Assembly: GCA_964593865.1 (NCBI GenBank)
Contig: CAZQKE010000072.1
Coordinates: 1-8,709, forward strand
DNA from: CAZQKE01 sp964593865
Lineage (GTDB): Bacteria; Chloroflexota; Anaerolineae; JAAYZQ01
DNA: 8,709 nt
Direction of reading: 5' to 3'
Shown here in pieces: positions 1-6,591 of the stretch (position 1 is its first letter; every line of letters begins with the position of its first letter). The translations under genes and the position numbers were made by a program. The notes beneath the pieces are model-generated. The model worked only from the letters and a program-made list of their open reading frames with translations, had not been told where the DNA came from and did no database searches.

Positions 1-1
1 T

Positions 2-157
2 CACCAGCATATCCCGCCGGACATCAAGCATCATCGCATCCCTGCGCCGGAGCTTTCCTTCACCCGGCCCAATCTGCCCTTTCTGATCCAAAAGATCGCG
101 AATCTATTGGACGAGAACGCAGAGGGCGAGAAGAAATCAGCAGGTCAAGTGGAATAA
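2..157 (+). CDS. C-terminal fragment of a small protein, possibly DUF6516/TumE-like toxin family
   Basis: An open frame enters from the left edge and runs 51 codons to a TAA at 155-157; the start lies outside the window. The translation begins HQHIPPDIKHHRIPAPEL, continues with SFTRPNLPFLIQKIANLL, and ends in a charged, probably flexible tail. The clustered histidines and the PNLPFLI stretch followed by an amphipathic helix look like real protein rather than a shadow frame. From memory, a His-rich segment followed by a phrase like SFTRPNLPFLI occurs at the C-terminus of small toxin-antitoxin-associated proteins of the DUF6516 (TumE) type, but this is recollection only. It is the only gene here on the plus strand. 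Its last 21 bp overlap the 3' end of the convergent Mth938-like gene. It could instead be the end of an unrelated hypothetical protein. I am fairly confident that it is coding and unsure of the family. Confidence 0.55.
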   Translation, partial: HQHIPPDIKHHRIPAPELSFTRPNLPFLIQKIANLLDENAEGEKKSAGQVE

Positions 158-499
158 GCCGACTACTTGGCCTTCTGCTTCGTTCCAGGCCCGGATCGCC
201 TCTTTGGTAGGCAGCAAGGTGACGGCGCACCCCTGCCGGGCCAGAAATTCGGCGGCCTCGGCGGAGAGCTTCACCCGGCCAAACTGCCCCGTGCCGATGA
301 TGAGCCGTTCCACTCCCGGCCGATAGACCTGTTCCGCTTCGGCCAGTGAGACGGTGTGGGACGTGCCGTACACCGCCTTGGAGAGCTTCTTCTTGCGTTT
401 TTCCACCTGCCCATCGGGGCGGATGACCACATCGTGCCGATACGTCTCGCCGCCGATGGTGATCGCACCAAAGGTCGTCCCCTCGATGGTCGGGTTCAT
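137..499 (-). CDS. Mth938-like domain protein (DUF498/NDUFAF3/AAMDC fold)
   Basis: This is a complete 120-residue protein, about the usual length for the single-domain Mth938 family. Visible family features are an N-terminal beta-rich part with DVVIRPDGQVEKR (residues 23-35), the glycine-rich segment LIIGTGQFGRVKLS (66-79), LPTKEAIRAWNE near 96-107, and a closing GLFHLTC. Eukaryotic relatives include the complex I assembly factor NDUFAF3 and AAMDC; the biochemical role of the bacterial members is unknown. It is presumably a small soluble cytoplasmic protein, since no signal peptide or membrane segment is seen. The ATG start is supported by AGGAGG (complement of 505-510), 5 nt upstream. The gene lies 33 bp downstream of transketolase on the same strand with no promoter evident between them, so it is probably cotranscribed. 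Its stop lies inside the end of the convergent left-edge gene. No complex I genes are in the window. Confidence 0.85.
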   Translation of the reverse strand: MNPTIEGTTFGAITIGGETYRHDVVIRPDGQVEKRKKKLSKAVYGTSHTVSLAEAEQVYRPGVERLIIGTGQFGRVKLSAEAAEFLARQGCAVTLLPTKEAIRAWNEAEGQVVGLFHLTC

Positions 500-532
500 C
501 GTTCCCTCCTTATTTCCTGTCCCTTTGCCAAT

Positions 533-2521
533 CTACCAACCCACCAACTCTTTTGCCCTCGCTACCACGTTTTCAACGGTAAAGCCGAACTTTTCGGCCA
601 GGACCCGGTAAGGGGCCGATGCGCCGAAGCGATCTTGCCCCAAAACCGCGCCCTTTGGCCCCACGAACCGTTCCCAGCCCAGGGAGACTCCCGCTTCGAT
701 GGCCAGGCGGGCCGTCACCGCCGGGGGCAGCACCGCATCGCGGTAGTCCTGGGGCTGGGCCTCGAACCGTTCCCAGCTGGGCAGGGAGACGACGCGGGCG
801 GCGATCCCCTCCTGGGCCAGCCGCGTCTGTGCTTCCAGGGCCAGGGCGACTTCGGAGCCGGTGGCGATGAGGATCAATTGTGGGTTTTCGGCGTCGGAGA
901 GGACATAGCCGCCGCGGGCTACCCCTTCGGCCCGGACCCCTTCCAGCACCGGCAGCTTCTGGCGGCTGAGGAGAAGGGCCACGGGGCCTTCTCGGTAGCC
1001 GATGATGAACCGCCAGGCGGCGGCGGTCTCGTTGGCGTCGGCGGGCCGAAAGACGGTCAAGCCGGGGATGGCCCGCAGGCTGAGGGCTTGCTCCACCGGC
1101 TGGTGGGTGGGGCCGTCTTCGCCGACAAAGATGCTGTCGTGGGTAAAGATGTAGATGACCGGCAGCTTCATCAACGCGGCCAGGCGGATGGGCGGGCGCA
1201 TATAGTCGGCAAAGACCAGGAAGGTGCTGCCGTAGGGCCGGTAGCCGCCGTGGAGGGCCAGGCCGTTCTGCACCGCGCCCATGACGTGCTCGCGGATGCC
1301 AAAGTGCAGGTTGCGCCCACCGTATTCGCCTTTGCGCACCGCCGGGTATGCGGCCAGGTAGGTTTTGGTCGAAGGGTGCAGGTCCGCCGAGCCGCCCACC
1401 AGTTCGGGCAAGGCGGCGGCCAGGGCGTTCAGCACTTTGCCCCCGGCGGCGCGGGTGGCGATGGGGCCGTCCTCTGCTGCAAAGCGGGGCAGGGTCGCCT
1501 CCCATCCGGCGGGCAGACCGCCGCTCATACGCCGCCGCCACTCGGCAGCCAGGTTGGGGTAGCGGGCGGCGTAGCGTTCAAACATCGCCTCCCACGCCCT
1601 TTGCGCCTCGCCCCCCCGCTTGAGGGCGGTGCGGAAATGGGCCAACGCCTCGTCGGGAATGTAGAAGTGGGCGTCGGGCGGCCAGCCCAGGGCCTCTTTG
1701 GTCAGCCGGACCTCCTCCTCGCCCAACGGCGCACCGTGGACCTCCGCCGTATCCTGCTTGTGGGGGCTGCCGTAGCCGATATGGGTCCGGCAGAGGATGA
1801 GGGAGGGCCGCGTCGTCTCTGCCTGCGCCTGCCGGATCGCTTCGGCGATGGCGGCCCGGTCGTGACCGTCCACCCGCTGCACGTGCCAGCCGTAGGCTTG
1901 GAAGCGGGCGGCCACATCGTCGCTCCAGGCCAGGGCCGTGTCCCCCTCTATGGTGATGTGGTTGTCGTCATAAAGGTAGATGAGCTTCCCCAGGCCCAGG
2001 TGTCCGGCCAGGGAGGCCGCTTCGTGGGAAAGGCCCTCCATCAGGTCGCCGTCGCTGACGATGGCGTAGGTATAGTGATCCACGATCTCAAAGCCGGGGC
2101 GGTTGAACTCGGCGGCCAGCATCCGCTCTGCCAGGGCCAGGCCGACACCTGTGGCAAAACCCTGCCCCAAAGGCCCGGTGGTCATCTCCACGCCGGGTGT
2201 CTCGCCGTATTCTGGATGGCCGGGGGTCCGGCTGCCCCACTGCCGGAACTGTTGGAGCTGCTCCAGGGGCAGGTCGTAGCCGGTCAGGTGCAGCAGGCTG
2301 TAGAGCAGCATGGAGCCGTGCCCGGCGGAAAGGATGAAGCGGTCTCGGTCGGGCCAGGCCGGGTCGGCGGGATTGTGCTTGAGGAAGCGGGTCCACAGGA
2401 CGTAGGCCATGTCTGCCGCGCCCATGGGCATCCCCGGATGGCCGGAATTGGCCTTTTGCACCCCGTCTATGGCCAGGGTGCGGATGGTGTTGACGCAGAG
2501 TTGATCCAAATGGTTTGACAC
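533..2521 (-). CDS. tkt: Transketolase
   Basis: This thiamine diphosphate enzyme moves two-carbon ketol units between sugar phosphates in the non-oxidative pentose phosphate or Calvin pathway, in the cytoplasm. The 662 residues match the usual full length. Domains in order are the diphosphate-binding domain (about 1-330), the pyrimidine-binding domain (about 350-520) and the C-terminal domain (about 535-655). Key residues fall at or within two positions of the E. coli TktA numbering as I remember it: H28, H68, H102, D157 and E162 with N187 (the cofactor/Mg motif), H262, R357, S384, E411 in FGIREH, F434, H461, D469 and H473 in GEDGPTHQ, and R520. The start is GTG, chosen because AGGAGG lies 5 nt upstream and the protein begins in register with the family (MSNHLDQLCVNTIRTLAIDG). 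It follows the MFS gene after 133 bp containing an inverted repeat. No other pentose pathway gene is in view. Nothing appears broken. Confidence 0.97.
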   Translation of the reverse strand: MSNHLDQLCVNTIRTLAIDGVQKANSGHPGMPMGAADMAYVLWTRFLKHNPADPAWPDRDRFILSAGHGSMLLYSLLHLTGYDLPLEQLQQFRQWGSRTPGHPEYGETPGVEMTTGPLGQGFATGVGLALAERMLAAEFNRPGFEIVDHYTYAIVSDGDLMEGLSHEAASLAGHLGLGKLIYLYDDNHITIEGDTALAWSDDVAARFQAYGWHVQRVDGHDRAAIAEAIRQAQAETTRPSLILCRTHIGYGSPHKQDTAEVHGAPLGEEEVRLTKEALGWPPDAHFYIPDEALAHFRTALKRGGEAQRAWEAMFERYAARYPNLAAEWRRRMSGGLPAGWEATLPRFAAEDGPIATRAAGGKVLNALAAALPELVGGSADLHPSTKTYLAAYPAVRKGEYGGRNLHFGIREHVMGAVQNGLALHGGYRPYGSTFLVFADYMRPPIRLAALMKLPVIYIFTHDSIFVGEDGPTHQPVEQALSLRAIPGLTVFRPADANETAAAWRFIIGYREGPVALLLSRQKLPVLEGVRAEGVARGGYVLSDAENPQLILIATGSEVALALEAQTRLAQEGIAARVVSLPSWERFEAQPQDYRDAVLPPAVTARLAIEAGVSLGWERFVGPKGAVLGQDRFGASAPYRVLAEKFGFTVENVVARAKELVGW

Positions 2522-2526
2522 TCTTG

Positions 2527-2532
2527 CCTCCT
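2527..2532 (-). promoter_or_regulatory. Ribosome binding site fixing the GTG start of transketolase
   Basis: On the minus strand AGGAGG lies 5 nt before the GTG codon at 2519-2521. No in-frame ATG offers a better N-terminus, so this site decides the start. A weak 5-bp inverted repeat (ACCTG/CAGGT, 2540-2560) lies just upstream in the leader. Its effect, if any, is unknown. Confidence 0.8.
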
Positions 2533-2573
2533 ATTTCGGACCTGCCCTGCTTGGACAGGTGCATTTCAATTCA

Positions 2574-2651
2574 CACCGCAGAGGCGCAATTCGCCGGGGG
2601 GATGATTGATCTCACAGCATTTCTCCCCGCACCCTCGGCGTCTCTGCGGTG
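2574..2651. repeat. Nested inverted repeat in the MFS-transketolase gap
   Basis: The outer arms CACCGCAGAGGCGC (2574-2587) and GCGTCTCTGCGGTG (2638-2651) form a 14-bp stem with one G-T pair. Inside it, CGGGGGGA (2595-2602) can pair with TCTCCCCG (2622-2629), again with one G-T pair, leaving a loop of about 19 nt. The arms carry the word CGCAGAG-R-CGC. I recall related words in dispersed intergenic repeats of several bacterial phyla, including Chloroflexota; that link is memory, not a search. It begins 3 bp past the MFS stop codon. There is no U-run after either stem on the minus strand, so a canonical terminator is not supported. Other possibilities are a REP/MITE-like relic or an mRNA 3'-end stabiliser. 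Confidence 0.65.
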
Positions 2652-2654
2652 GAC

Positions 2655-3854
2655 TCATTCAACCGGCACGGGAACCGGCGTAAGCCGAGAGCCGGTGCGC
2701 ATGAACTGGACCAGCACCAGCGAGACCAGCGCCACGCCTACCCCGGCCAAGAAGGGGGCTTTGGGCGAGATCTGCTCCCAAAGGATGCCGCCCAGCAGCG
2801 GCACGCCCAAAGCCGAAATGTGGTTGATGGTCTGGGCCAGGCTGACGTTGCTGGTGATTTCGGCGGGCGAGATGGCGATCTTTTGAAAGTAGGATTCCAC
2901 CGCCAGGTTGAAGCCGAAAAAGATGTGGTCCAGGACGAACAGGGCGCAGAGCACCGGCAGCGATGGGATGAAAGCGTAACCCAAAAAGACGCCCATGAGG
3001 GCGATGAAATTGACCGTCAGCAGGCGGCGTTCGCCCACGCGGGGTACGAGCCAGCCCAGGAGCGGAGCGGAAAAGGTGCTGACCAGGTTGTTGATGAGCA
3101 GCAGGAAAGCGGTCCAAGTGATGGGCATGTGGTGGATCTGCACCAGCAAAAAGATGGCAAAAGTGGTAAAGATGTGGCGGCGGATGCCCATGAGGAAGGT
3201 CAGGGAGTAGTAGAGCCAGTAGCTGCGGCGAAAGATGACCTTGCGCCGTTCCCGCTGGACGCCTTTGCCCCGGCCCAGCCCGTTGCCAAAGGCCAGCAGG
3301 CTGCCCGCGATCACCGCTCCCCCGGCGACGAACAAAGTCGTCTGGTAGCCCCAGGCCGGAATGCGCAGGGGGCCGATCTCCACCCCGGCGACAAAGATGC
3401 CGACCAACGCCGTGCCCACCAGGGCGGCGATGGAAGAGACACTGCGCAACCCGCCCAGCATCTGGGGGGCGGCCTGCTCGCCCACACCCATCAGCACCAC
3501 GCTGTTGTTGCCGGAATAGAAAAAGTGAAAGCCGATGCTCGTCACCAGCGTCCCGGCGATGAGGATCAGGACGCCGGTGGATAGGCCGGTGATCACCAGG
3601 CCGACGCCCATAAAGAGGACGCTGAGGGCCATGATCCGCATCTCGGACATCCAGAGCACCAAAAAGCCCAGGACAAAGCCCATCAGCCCCGGCAACTCGC
3701 GCAACGATTGGATGAGGCCGATCTGGGTCGGCGTGACGCCGATGACCTCCACGGCAAAGTTGTTGAAAACGGCCCGCCAGACGTTGAAGCCAAAATAGAG
3801 GAAAAAGTTGGCGACGGCCAGGATGATGAACAATCTTCGGGTGCTGTGTTGCAT
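2655..3854 (-). CDS. Major facilitator superfamily (MFS) transporter
   Basis: This 399-residue integral membrane protein has about 12 hydrophobic segments, roughly at 8-30, 43-68, 73-91, 93-113, 138-157, 169-189, 212-236, 246-265, 277-296, 297-318, 340-358 and 364-384. A basic central loop (RERRKVIFRR, about 201-210) sits between the two six-helix halves, as expected for a cytoplasmic loop in MFS proteins. The length and layout fit a secondary transporter or efflux pump of the plasma membrane. The sequence does not show the substrate, and I do not recognise a specific subfamily; polar residues such as the SGNNS stretch (114-118) and the HH near 241-242 may line the pathway. The ATG is preceded by GAGGA (complement of 3860-3864) at 5 nt. 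It lies 59 bp after the YbbR gene and 133 bp before transketolase, all on one strand. It ends in a short PVPVPVE tail. Complete, with no sign of damage. Confidence 0.88.
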   Translation of the reverse strand: MQHSTRRLFIILAVANFFLYFGFNVWRAVFNNFAVEVIGVTPTQIGLIQSLRELPGLMGFVLGFLVLWMSEMRIMALSVLFMGVGLVITGLSTGVLILIAGTLVTSIGFHFFYSGNNSVVLMGVGEQAAPQMLGGLRSVSSIAALVGTALVGIFVAGVEIGPLRIPAWGYQTTLFVAGGAVIAGSLLAFGNGLGRGKGVQRERRKVIFRRSYWLYYSLTFLMGIRRHIFTTFAIFLLVQIHHMPITWTAFLLLINNLVSTFSAPLLGWLVPRVGERRLLTVNFIALMGVFLGYAFIPSLPVLCALFVLDHIFFGFNLAVESYFQKIAISPAEITSNVSLAQTINHISALGVPLLGGILWEQISPKAPFLAGVGVALVSLVLVQFMRTGSRLTPVPVPVE

Positions 3855-3871
3855 GATTTTCCTCGGAAGTT

Positions 3872-3914
3872 GGGTGTGCAGGGAGCCTGCGGTTCGCGGG
3901 CGGCCCCCGCACCC
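3872..3914. other. Compact multi-hairpin sequence between YbbR and MFS genes
   Basis: Two adjacent perfect hairpins are visible: GCAGG-GAG-CCTGC (3878-3890) and GCGGG-CGGCC-CCCGC (3896-3910). GGGT (3872-3875) can pair with ACCC (3911-3914) and close both into a three-way shape. The right end touches the YbbR stop codon, and the MFS ribosome binding site follows at 3860-3864. No U-tract follows on the minus strand, so this is not a clear intrinsic terminator. It could be a REP-like element, an mRNA processing or stability structure, or chance in GC-rich DNA. Confidence 0.4.
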
Positions 3915-5161
3915 TACGGCTCCGCCGTCACCGTCACCGTGGGCGTCGGCGTCGGCTCAATCTCAATGACTACTTCTATCGTCTCCGGGATGATGCTGAC
4001 GACGGTAACCCCTTCCGGCCCGGCGATGCTGGGCGCGATGCGGTGTACACCCAGGGGATAATCGAACAGGTTGAGGATGATGCGAATGTCATCGGGCGTC
4101 AGCGATTCCAGGATGGTGTTGGGTCCTTCTAGGATGACGTCCACCACCTCCGGCGAGGGGGTGGCCACCCAGCCGGGGCGCACTCCTTGCACCTCAACGA
4201 CCGAGGTCATGGCCCGGCTGCTTTGGATGGGCAGGACCTCAACCGTGACCGTGACATAGTCCACGCCGACGACGACCACACCCTCCGGCACGACCAGGGG
4301 GCTGTATTGCACCAAGCCCTCCGTCGCGCCGCTGACGGAGATGGGTTGGGTTTCTATGAAACCGGGCAGGTCGTTCAGAACGGAGGGCAGGCCGGCCAGC
4401 GTCACCGTGGACGGCTCAACCGAGACGCTGCCCAGGCGATAGTCTGCCGCCGGTTCACCCACCAGGTCGGGAACGACCTCTACATCGGGTTTGAAGCCCA
4501 GTTTGCGGCGGATTGCGACTTGGACCTGGACCCGCTCCGGTTCCTGGTCCAACCCGACGACCGTTTTGCCCTCCTCGTTGATCGGTTTGACCGCGACCTG
4601 TTCGTTGATGGTCTCTCTGGCGTCGGAAACGTCTATCACTCCGACGACCGAGGTTACCTGCGCCAGCACCGATTCGGGGCCGGTCAGGGCCACCTCCTTG
4701 GGGATCGCCTGGGGAACCGTCATCTGGTATCCTACGGCCACCTTGCCCTGCACTTTGATCTTGACCGGCAGGGTGATGGTCCGCACCGCTTCCAGGTGGA
4801 CGGTCTGGGCTGCGGGCGTCCATCTTTCAATGCGCACATCGGGGTTATCGCATGTGACCAGGATGGGCACGTCGCCCGGCTTCCCCGGTTCAACGCCGGA
4901 GAGATCCATCGTTGCTTGGAAGTCGTCCGTTTCCAGCTCGGCTAAAACGCTCCGGCGGGCGCGGACGGTGACGGTTACCCGTTCTTCCAAAGGGGCCACA
5001 AGTTCGGTCCTTTCCGGCCGATTGAGTAAGCTGATGGGAACATCGGGAAATTCTCGGTCGGCGAAAGGATCGTCCTGCAACGATGCCGAAATCCAGACGA
5101 CAAAGGCCAATAGCAAGGCCAGGATGATGGCTCCCAGGTTGCCGATCAATTGGCGCATCAT
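3914..5161 (-). CDS. YbbR (CdaR-like) domain membrane protein with four YbbR repeats
   Basis: This 415-residue protein has one N-terminal membrane segment (about residues 8-27, NLGAIILALLLAFVVWISAS) followed by an extracytoplasmic region of four YbbR-type beta domains, about 37-126, 129-217, 223-309 and 316-402. Repeated cues are phrases like VALTGPESVLAQV (157-169), VTLAGLPSVLNDL (253-265) and VILEGPNTILESL (342-354). In Firmicutes, YbbR/CdaR binds and regulates the diadenylate cyclase CdaA, whose gene usually lies immediately upstream with glmM nearby. Here neither gene is in view, so that role is only inferred from the family. The tail EPTPTPTVTVTAEP is a short Pro-Thr stretch. The start is one of two adjacent ATG codons (5156-5161), with no strong ribosome site. 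It lies only 12 bp after the DUF362 stop, so translational coupling is likely. The order with DUF362 and an upstream PBP gene suggests an envelope function. Confidence 0.88.
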   Translation of the reverse strand: MMRQLIGNLGAIILALLLAFVVWISASLQDDPFADREFPDVPISLLNRPERTELVAPLEERVTVTVRARRSVLAELETDDFQATMDLSGVEPGKPGDVPILVTCDNPDVRIERWTPAAQTVHLEAVRTITLPVKIKVQGKVAVGYQMTVPQAIPKEVALTGPESVLAQVTSVVGVIDVSDARETINEQVAVKPINEEGKTVVGLDQEPERVQVQVAIRRKLGFKPDVEVVPDLVGEPAADYRLGSVSVEPSTVTLAGLPSVLNDLPGFIETQPISVSGATEGLVQYSPLVVPEGVVVVGVDYVTVTVEVLPIQSSRAMTSVVEVQGVRPGWVATPSPEVVDVILEGPNTILESLTPDDIRIILNLFDYPLGVHRIAPSIAGPEGVTVVSIIPETIEVVIEIEPTPTPTVTVTAEP

Positions 5162-5173
5162 CGGGTTCTTTGG

Positions 5174-6394
5174 TTATTTAGCCTGTCTGCGGTTCAGCAG
5201 CCACCACAGGGCCAAGGCGGAGGCAGCTGCCCCTAACACACCCACGGCGGCTGCCGTTTTGGGTTCGTAAAGGGCTTTGGTATGGGCGGGTTCGCCGCCG
5301 TATTCGGCAAAGAGTCGCCCCCACTTGGTCTGCAGGGCTTCCTGCACCCGTTTGTGGCCGATGAAAGGATACCAAAAGCCGTCGTAGTACAGCCGTGAGG
5401 CGGCGTAGGACCAGGGCACGATGGGCGTGCGCAGCAGCAAATGCTCCAGCGGCTTGAGAGGGCCGTGGTAGATCATTTTTTGGCCCCGGCTGGCGAAGGT
5501 CTCGCCGGTGCGGGCGTGCCAGCGCACCTCATCGGGGTCCACATTCCCGACGATCTCGATCTTTTTGATGTCACCGATGCCCAGATCTCGTTCGTGGGCC
5601 AAGCGGATGAAATCCAGCTCCATCGGCTCAAAGCCCTGCAAGTAGGCGGAAACGGCATCAATGGCTACCTGGTCTGCCGAGGCCAGGATCAGGTCTTTTT
5701 CCTGAACCCACATGGCCCGGGGGCCGGGTCCATCGCCCACAAAGGTCCCGTCCATCACGGCAAAGAGACCGGTATGGATCTCCTGTTGGATGGCGAGGAG
5801 GTCTACGACCGTTTCGTGGATGACGGCGTGGGTCCAGTGCCGATTTTCCGAGAGCAGGCCGCCGAAGGCGTTTTTCATCGCCCCGGTGATGGTGGTAAAG
5901 ACGTGGGTTTTGACCGTCGGCAACTGGACGATGTTCTTGCCGAAGAAAAATTTGGGGATTTTGATCCCGTCTGGATACACCTGGTCTAGAACCAGCATGG
6001 GGGATTGGGGTTCGTACACCACCCACTCAATCTCCGGTTCGTAAAGATGGACATCGGGCAATCCGTATTTATCCGTGATCAGTTTGTGTTTGTTGTTGCG
6101 TTCGCCCACATAGGCATCTACCACTACCGTGCGGTTGTGGGCGGCGATGAGGTCGCGGTAGCCGTCCTCCAGCATGGTCTGGATGACGCCTTCTAGCTGC
6201 CAGGGGGCCGTGGAGCAGGCAGGATACCACTGTTGCCAGGAGATGTTGATCTTGAGCAGCGTTTCTTTATCCTTTGGCAGCGCGGCTTCATAGTCCGCCA
6301 ATTTGAGGAGCCGCTTATAATCCTCCAGGACCGTCTCCGGCTGGGTGCGGAGCAGGGCTACGCGCCCCTTGCCCGGAAATTCCTTCTCAATCAT
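5174..6394 (-). CDS. DUF362 domain protein with C-terminal membrane anchor
   Basis: This protein has 406 residues. Family hallmarks are LPTVKTHVFTTITGAMKNAF (158-177) and DGTFVGDGPGPR (215-226), followed by a segment ending in ADQVAIDAVSAYLQG (240-254). DUF362 proteins have no firmly assigned activity; many carry a ferredoxin-type cluster domain. Here only one cysteine is seen (C60) and no CxxC motif, so it is not an iron-sulfur form. The C-terminus has a hydrophobic segment (about 380-400) followed by NRRQAK, which suggests a tail anchor with its bulk in the cytoplasm; the topology is inferred. The ATG at 6392-6394 was chosen over an in-frame ATG at 6500-6502. AGGAGG lies 10 nt upstream, a good promoter sits between the two ATGs, and the extra 36 residues do not look like a conserved N-terminus. 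YbbR follows after 12 bp. Confidence 0.87.
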   Translation of the reverse strand: MIEKEFPGKGRVALLRTQPETVLEDYKRLLKLADYEAALPKDKETLLKINISWQQWYPACSTAPWQLEGVIQTMLEDGYRDLIAAHNRTVVVDAYVGERNNKHKLITDKYGLPDVHLYEPEIEWVVYEPQSPMLVLDQVYPDGIKIPKFFFGKNIVQLPTVKTHVFTTITGAMKNAFGGLLSENRHWTHAVIHETVVDLLAIQQEIHTGLFAVMDGTFVGDGPGPRAMWVQEKDLILASADQVAIDAVSAYLQGFEPMELDFIRLAHERDLGIGDIKKIEIVGNVDPDEVRWHARTGETFASRGQKMIYHGPLKPLEHLLLRTPIVPWSYAASRLYYDGFWYPFIGHKRVQEALQTKWGRLFAEYGGEPAHTKALYEPKTAAAVGVLGAAASALALWWLLNRRQAK

Positions 6395-6404
6395 GTTATC
6401 TGTA

Positions 6405-6410
6405 CCTCCT
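6405..6410 (-). promoter_or_regulatory. Ribosome binding site fixing the DUF362 start
   Basis: AGGAGG on the minus strand (extending to AGGAGGT) lies 10 nt before the ATG at 6392-6394. The spacing is slightly long but the match is perfect. It supports this ATG over the in-frame ATG at 6500-6502, which would lie upstream of the predicted promoter. Confidence 0.75.
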
Positions 6411-6433
6411 GCGTATGATGGAAAAGCGGGGGT

Positions 6434-6462
6434 AGTATAACGCAATTCAGGGAGAATGTCCA
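6434..6462 (-). promoter_or_regulatory. Predicted sigma70-type promoter for the DUF362-YbbR unit
   Basis: Reading the minus strand, TGGACA (complement of 6457-6462) is a five-of-six match to the -35 consensus and TATACT (complement of 6434-6439) is a five-of-six match to the -10. The spacer is exactly 17 bp. Transcription would begin around 6427, giving a leader of about 33 nt that contains the AGGAGG of the DUF362 gene. The 197-bp gap between the PBP stop and the DUF362 start holds nothing else that I can identify. A nearby TTGACG (complement of 6472-6477) has no -10 at proper spacing. No strong terminator for the PBP gene is visible. Confidence 0.7.
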
Positions 6463-6591
6463 GAGTTTTCCCGTCAAGGGTAGGGCAGGGTGCGGGGCAC
6501 AAGGTTCGCAGAAGAACGGTTGATTTTACGCTGTTTCTATTTGCTCGCTCGGCGTATCTGTGGATGGGCCGGGTTGGGAAACGGTGGCCTC

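Noticed and set aside
356..2518. A 720-codon open frame on the plus strand opposite transketolase
   Set aside because: It is a shadow of GC-rich codon use. The minus-strand frame carries all transketolase catalytic residues, and the plus-strand translation is rich in Gly, Gln, His and Ala without recognisable domains.
2522..2654. A promoter for transketolase in the 133-bp gap
   Set aside because: A TTGCGC with a 17-bp spacer leads only to AAATGC, a poor -10; no convincing pair of boxes was found.
2649..3584. A 311-codon plus-strand frame opposite the MFS gene
   Set aside because: The translation is highly charged low-complexity sequence rich in Asp, Gln and His, as expected for the antisense of hydrophobic membrane segments; no plausible start signal was seen.
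6395..6502. Longer DUF362 protein starting at the upstream ATG (6500-6502)
   Set aside because: The predicted promoter and the AGGAGG site both lie downstream of that ATG, and the 36 added residues look non-conserved.
6504..6517. GTTC-N6-GAAC inverted repeat as a possible LexA-type operator
   Set aside because: The order and spacing do not match the known Gram-positive form (GAAC-N4-GTTC) or other LexA boxes that I know; a 4-bp repeat is expected by chance.
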